Shown in pieces: positions 6,723 through 9,967 of a stretch of 9,967 nucleotides of DNA; position 1 is the stretch's first letter, and every line of letters begins with the position of its first letter. The translations under genes and the position numbers were made by a program. Below the pieces are notes generated by a model. That model worked only from the letters and a program-made list of their open reading frames with translations. It was not told the DNA's origin and searched no databases. This stretch comes from CAZJGG01 sp964545475 (GTDB lineage: Bacteria; Bacillota; Clostridia; Lachnospirales; JAISER01). Location of the stretch: NCBI GenBank assembly GCA_964545475.1, contig CAZJGG010000079.1, positions 1 through 9,967 of the forward strand. Direction: 5' to 3'.

Positions 6723-6747
6723 CGGGTTGTCGAGGACGGCAACCCCT
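6723..6747. repeat. Small GC-rich palindrome, REP-like
   Basis: GGGTTGTCG (6724-6732) and CGGCAACCC (6737-6745) form a 9-bp stem with one G-U pair and the loop AGGA, starting two bases after the regulator stop codon. There is no U run after it (CTACATACC follows), so it is a poor intrinsic terminator. Its G+C richness in an AT-rich gap and its CCCCTAC edge recall short dispersed palindromic repeats common between genes in Clostridia. That comparison is from memory. It could instead protect the 3' end of the transporter mRNA. Confidence 0.5.
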
Positions 6748-6790
6748 ACATACCACAACTGAAACAAACGTGATGGAACTTAAATTTTAC

Positions 6791-6820
6791 TTGAACATAA
6801 GCCCTGATATAATGTATAAT
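6791..6820 (+). promoter_or_regulatory. Sigma-A promoter of yhaM
   Basis: TTGAAC (6791-6796) and TATAAT (6815-6820) are separated by 18 bases, with a start expected near 6827, about 25 bases before the yhaM ATG. A second TATAAT lies at 6808-6813 and is preceded by TGA, an extended -10 form, so two overlapping start sites are possible. This separates yhaM transcription from the export operon. Confidence 0.75.
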
Positions 6821-6851
6821 AATACTTATTAATTTTCCTATGGAGGCAGTA

Positions 6852-7790
6852 ATGAAATACATAGAGGATTTCAAAGAAAATGATAGAATTGTTGAGCATT
6901 ACTTATGTAAACAGCGGCAAAGCCTAAAATCCCGGGCAGGCAAAAATTATCTGTCTTTAAGGCTTCAGGATAAAACAGGAACAATTGAAGCAAAAGTATG
7001 GGATTTAAATAATGACATTCAAAACTTTGAAGAAAATGATTTTATAAAAATAGATGGTATGGTACACACATATCAAAATGAATTACAGCTTAAAATAACA
7101 AAAATTAGGAAAAGCGAAACCGGGGAGTACGACCCTATTAATTTTATCCCCTGCACTGATAAAGATGTTAACAGCTTGTATGGTCAAATTACAGACTATA
7201 TTAAAGATATATCAAACCAGTATGTCCGTCATGTTGTTGAAGATATAATAGTAAACAACCCTAGAATAAACGACTGCTTTAGAAATCATTCGGCGGCTAA
7301 ACATATGCACCACAGTTATATGGGTGGTCTTATTGAACATACACTTTCCGTTTTGCAGATATGCGATTTTATGAGTACTAGGTATAAATTTGTAAACCGT
7401 GATATTTTGCTTGCCTCTGCCCTGCTCCATGATATTGGCAAAGTGTTTGAACTTTCGGATTTTCCCGGCAACGATTATACTGATGACGGACAGCTCCTGG
7501 GGCACATTATTATAGGCACGGAGCTTATTGAAGAAAGCGCAAACAAAATGCCGGGCTTTCCCCACGAGCTAAAAAGCATATTAAAACATTGCATTTTGGC
7601 TCACCATGGTGAATATGAATTTGGCTCACCTAAAAAACCAAAAACAATTGAAGCCTTTATTTTACACCTTGCAGACAACGCCGATGCTAAAATAAAAATG
7701 TTCGAGGAAGCATTGGAAAGCGACAATACTCAAGCAAAATGGATAGGATATCATAAATTAATGCAAAGAAACATTAGAAAATCAGATTAA
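6852..7790 (+). CDS. yhaM: YhaM-family 3'-5' exoribonuclease (OB-fold plus HD domain)
   Basis: This 312-residue protein is nearly the same length as Bacillus YhaM (about 314). That Mn-dependent 3'-5' exoribonuclease acts in the cytosol on RNA and single-stranded DNA ends. Residues about 10-95 form the nucleic-acid-binding OB-fold (YLSLRLQDKTGTIEAKVWD). The HD phosphohydrolase domain follows: HHSYMGGLIEHTLSV (153-167), the metal-binding HDIGK (193-197), GHIIIG (217-222), LAHHGEYEFGSPKKPKTIEA (249-268) and ADNADAK (274-280). The ATG at 6852 is chosen because GGAGG (6842-6846) lies 5 bases upstream; an earlier in-frame ATG at 6840 overlaps that site. It has its own promoter and is followed 41 bases later by rlmD, probably in the same transcript. 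Confidence 0.94.
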   Translation: MKYIEDFKENDRIVEHYLCKQRQSLKSRAGKNYLSLRLQDKTGTIEAKVWDLNNDIQNFEENDFIKIDGMVHTYQNELQLKITKIRKSETGEYDPINFIPCTDKDVNSLYGQITDYIKDISNQYVRHVVEDIIVNNPRINDCFRNHSAAKHMHHSYMGGLIEHTLSVLQICDFMSTRYKFVNRDILLASALLHDIGKVFELSDFPGNDYTDDGQLLGHIIIGTELIEESANKMPGFPHELKSILKHCILAHHGEYEFGSPKKPKTIEAFILHLADNADAKIKMFEEALESDNTQAKWIGYHKLMQRNIRKSD

Positions 7791-7808
7791 GAGCCTATCC
7801 CAGATTAA
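7783..7808. repeat. 8-bp direct repeat flanking an element-end-like decamer
   Basis: CAGATTAA occurs at 7783-7790, ending on the yhaM stop codon, and again at 7801-7808. Between the copies is GAGCCTATCC, which begins like the terminal repeat of the element at 2086 (GAGCCT). No matching opposite end is present. It may be the scar of an excised or deleted insertion element, or a chance 18-bp tandem duplication. Confidence 0.45.
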
Positions 7809-7821
7809 TATGTGTTAATAC

Positions 7822-7826
7822 GGAGG
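7822..7826 (+). promoter_or_regulatory. Ribosome binding site fixing a TTG start
   Basis: GGAGG lies 5 bases before TTG at 7832. No in-frame ATG or GTG lies nearby at the right distance. From this TTG the protein begins with the TRAM-like N-terminal strand expected for the family, so the rare start codon is well supported. Confidence 0.8.
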
Positions 7827-7831
7827 AAAAA

Positions 7832-9199
7832 TTGTTAGAAAAAAATAAGCACTATAACATTATAATAGACGATATTTCAAGCGAAGGCACTGGTGTTGGG
7901 CACATTGACGGCTTTGCAGTTTTTACCGAAGGGCTTTTAATAGGCGAGGAAGCGGAAATCCGCATTGTAAAGCTTAAAAAAAATTACGGTTTCGGTAAAG
8001 TCATTAAGCTTTTAAAACCCTGCCCCCAGAGAATTACACCAAAATGCCAATGTTTTCAAAAATGCGGCGGCTGTTCTCTTCAGCACATGTCTTACGAAGC
8101 CCAGCTTGAATACAAACGCCGGAAAGTAGCAGGAAACTTACAAAAAATCGGTGGGTTTAGCGATTTAGCCGTTCCTAATGTAATTGGCATGGAAAACCCA
8201 TATAATTATAGAAATAAAGCTCTTTTTCCCGTTGGTCTTATAGATGGAGAAATAGCTGTAGGGCTTTTTAAAAAACGTAGCCATACTATCGTTGCTGTTA
8301 GTGATTGTTATTTACAGCATTTAGGGTGTTCACAAATTATTAAGGCTCTTAATATGTTTTTTAACAAACATATTAGTGACTTGACTGTGTATGACGAAGA
8401 AAGCCATTCTGGGCTTTTAAGGCATACCTTAATTAAGCAAGGCTTTCATTCAAAAGAAGTAATGGTTTGTATTGTTATTAACGGAGAAAACCTGCCCTTT
8501 TGGGAGGAACTTACGAAAATTCTTATGGACATTGAAGGTATGACCTCAATATCCATTAATATAAACAAAAAAAGAGGCAACACCGTTTTAGGCGGAGAAG
8601 TTCGCCTTTTATGGGGAAAGCCTTATATAATGGACAGTATAGGCGGTATGGACTTTCAAATATCTCCTCTATCCTTTTTTCAGATCAACCCTGTTCAAAC
8701 GGAAATTTTATATAAAAAAGCTGTTGAGCTGGCGGAACTTAAAAATACCGATATTGTTTTAGATTTATTTTGCGGCGTTGGCACAATAACATTATTTATG
8801 GCGAAACATGCAAAACATGCTTACGGCGTTGAGATAGTTGAAGAAGCTGTTTCAGATGCAAATACAAACGCCGCCTTAAATGGAATTGAAAATGTTACTT
8901 TTACTTCCGGGGATTCCGACGGAGCTTTAGTTGATTTTTGCCAAAACTATAACCTTGTACCCGATGTTTTAGTTATGGACCCTCCTAGAAAAGGCTGCGC
9001 TCAAAATATCCTTAACCAAATTGAGGAGGTTTTGCCGCCAAAAATTGTTTACGTCTCTTGTGACAGCGCAACACTTGCCAGAGATTTAAAATTTTTATGC
9101 CAAACCCATTATAAAATTGAAAAAATAGAAGTTATAGACTGCTTTCCTATGACTACTCATGTGGAGACGTGCGTACTTTTGTCCCTCAATAATTCGTAA
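7832..9199 (+). CDS. rlmD: 23S rRNA (uracil-5-)-methyltransferase, RlmD/RlmCD type
   Basis: This 455-residue enzyme transfers a methyl group from S-adenosylmethionine to C5 of uracil in 23S rRNA. In Gram-positive bacteria the homologue RlmCD (YefA) modifies U747 and U1939. An N-terminal TRAM-like domain (about 5-60) is followed by the iron-sulphur cysteines C72-x5-C78-x2-C81 and C159. The Rossmann methyltransferase part has the SAM motif LDLFCGVGT (310-318), DPPRKG (383-388), the catalytic cysteine in VSCDSATLARDL (C410) and the base Glu445 in HVET. The start is TTG with a good ribosome binding site. All catalytic residues are present, so it should be active. The last ten residues overlap, on the other strand, a recombinase remnant. 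The reading CVLLSLNNS still resembles the family ending, but the native last codons may have been replaced. Confidence 0.93.
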   Translation: MLEKNKHYNIIIDDISSEGTGVGHIDGFAVFTEGLLIGEEAEIRIVKLKKNYGFGKVIKLLKPCPQRITPKCQCFQKCGGCSLQHMSYEAQLEYKRRKVAGNLQKIGGFSDLAVPNVIGMENPYNYRNKALFPVGLIDGEIAVGLFKKRSHTIVAVSDCYLQHLGCSQIIKALNMFFNKHISDLTVYDEESHSGLLRHTLIKQGFHSKEVMVCIVINGENLPFWEELTKILMDIEGMTSISININKKRGNTVLGGEVRLLWGKPYIMDSIGGMDFQISPLSFFQINPVQTEILYKKAVELAELKNTDIVLDLFCGVGTITLFMAKHAKHAYGVEIVEEAVSDANTNAALNGIENVTFTSGDSDGALVDFCQNYNLVPDVLVMDPPRKGCAQNILNQIEEVLPPKIVYVSCDSATLARDLKFLCQTHYKIEKIEVIDCFPMTTHVETCVLLSLNNS

Positions 9200-9396
9200 A
9201 CATCTCCACCGTCCTTATAAACAGGAAAATTGAATAAAATTGACTTCAGAGGCAGCTCTGTTTCGTCACATGGGAAAATCTCTATTTCTTTGATTAGCGA
9301 AGAAATTAGAGATTTTTTCTCATCATCGCTAATTTTGTCATACACCTTTTCAAAATTCGCTAATAAGGTGTAAATGTTCTCCAAAGTAATAGCATT
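9157..9396 (-). pseudogene. C-terminal fragment of a large serine recombinase (remnant)
   Basis: The minus strand reads ITLENIYTLLANFEKVYDK from 9390 downward. EKKSLISSLIKEIEIFP follows, then LPLKSILFNFPVY and LRDKSTHV, and it stops with TGA at 9157-9159. This pattern of a helical segment, an EIEIFP strand, an LKSI.F.FP strand and a final THVE-like motif matches what I know of the C-terminal end of large serine recombinases of Clostridia. The catalytic and DNA-binding domains are absent, and upstream the frame turns into antisense of the RHS sequence. The expected ending VETVVLLS is cut after THV. It is a non-functional remnant. The family call rests on recalled similarity and is moderate. 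Confidence 0.6.
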
Positions 9397-9967
9397 ACAG
9401 GCAAACCGGACAAAACGACTGAATATGTATACAACGACGGCAACCAATTGCTTATGGAAATGACATACAGCGTCAATAAAGCGTTTGCCGATATAAGCAA
9501 ATACGATTATGACAACAACGGAAACCAATTGAGCAAAACTGCATACACAATAAAACAGGCAACAAACGATAAAATAGCAGTTGGCTTGTCTGTTTTGGGG
9601 GTTGCGTCGAATAGCGCTTCGCCCCAGCATGTATCGTTAACGGAAATTAACGAATACAACAGGTTTAACCAGCTAGTTAAGACAGAAACAGGGCAAACCA
9701 CCGTAACATACAACTACCGGGCAGACGGGTTGCGCCTTTCCAAAACAACAAATGGGCAAACAACAACACACGTTTGGGACGGCAGCAATATCGTTGCAGA
9801 TCTGAACGGCTCTAGGCAAGTTATAAGCAAGTACATACGTGGGGTTAACTTAATAAAGAGCATTGACAAAAACAGTAATTCGGCACACTATGTTTACAAC
9901 GCCCACGGCGACGTGGTACACTTGGCAAAACAAGATGGGTCAGTGGTTAACTATAATTACGATGCGT
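9391..9967 (+). pseudogene. 5'-truncated RHS/YD-repeat protein fragment (runs off the window)
   Basis: The plus-strand frame is open from 9367 to the window end. From about 9397 it reads as an RHS-type protein with YD-like repeats (EYVYNDGNQLL, KYDYDNNGNQLSKT, TYNYRADGLRLSKT). HVWDGSNIVADL, KYIRGVNLI and the RHS-core hallmark YNAHGDVVHL follow. RHS proteins are very large secreted or surface shells that often end in a variable toxin tip. Here the long N-terminal part is missing. The frame begins at the recombinase fragment with no ribosome binding site, and the first in-frame ATG (9454) has none either. The region is richer in G+C (30 of 60 in 9721-9780, against 17 of 60 in 1021-1080), which suggests transfer. 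The 3' end, where a toxin domain would lie, is outside the window. If it is still joined to expressed sequence it could act as a recombination reserve for an intact copy. Confidence 0.75.

Noticed and set aside
9397..9630. N-terminal continuation of the minus-strand frame as part of the recombinase.
   Set aside because: From about 9397 up the minus frame is antisense to a clear RHS/YD-repeat reading and turns into cysteine- and valine-rich text with no recombinase features.
1..9967. CRISPR arrays, toxin-antitoxin pairs, riboswitches and known phage-defence genes.
   Set aside because: No regularly spaced repeats, no paired small genes and no recognisable riboswitch core were seen on either strand.

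Overview
This is an AT-rich chromosomal segment from a Gram-positive, low-GC bacterium, most likely an uncultured member of the Clostridia. The support is the mazG-hup-rqcP gene order, a YhaM-type exoribonuclease, strong GGAGG ribosome binding sites with GTG and TTG starts, a near-consensus sigma-A promoter, and a tRNA gene without an encoded CCA end. I cannot name a species.

Layout. 1-110: the tail of an unidentified gene and a bidirectional terminator. 147-721 (minus strand): a tRNA-Gly(GCC) gene with a perfect-consensus promoter, its terminator, and then a RidA-family gene with no convincing promoter of its own. 802-2085 (plus strand): mazG, hup (HU) and rqcP, covering nucleotide-pool cleaning, nucleoid packaging and ribosome rescue. 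2083-2252: a 164-bp palindromic MITE-like element bounded by TAA repeats. It sits exactly between the rqcP stop codon and the hairpin that probably ends that operon. 2332-6721: a tight three-gene unit of an eight-helix FtsX/MacB-type ABC permease, a membrane-fusion (HlyD-type) adaptor and a TetR-family regulator. No ATPase gene accompanies it. 6723-6851: a small palindromic repeat, then a good promoter. 6852-9199: yhaM, then an RlmD/RlmCD-type 23S rRNA uracil methyltransferase with a TTG start. 9157-9967: a patchwork of gene remnants. The C-terminal fragment of what looks like a large serine recombinase lies in reverse and overlaps the end of rlmD. It is followed directly by a forward, 5'-truncated RHS/YD-repeat reading frame that runs off the window and is visibly richer in G+C.

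Most of the window is conserved housekeeping plus one probable export operon. The unusual parts are the mobile-element footprints placed right after stop codons, the MazG whose C-terminal domain has lost catalytic acidic residues, the export operon without an ATPase, and the rearranged junction after rlmD. I see no CRISPR array, toxin-antitoxin pair or recognisable defence system. Nothing here clearly amounts to a new multi-gene system.
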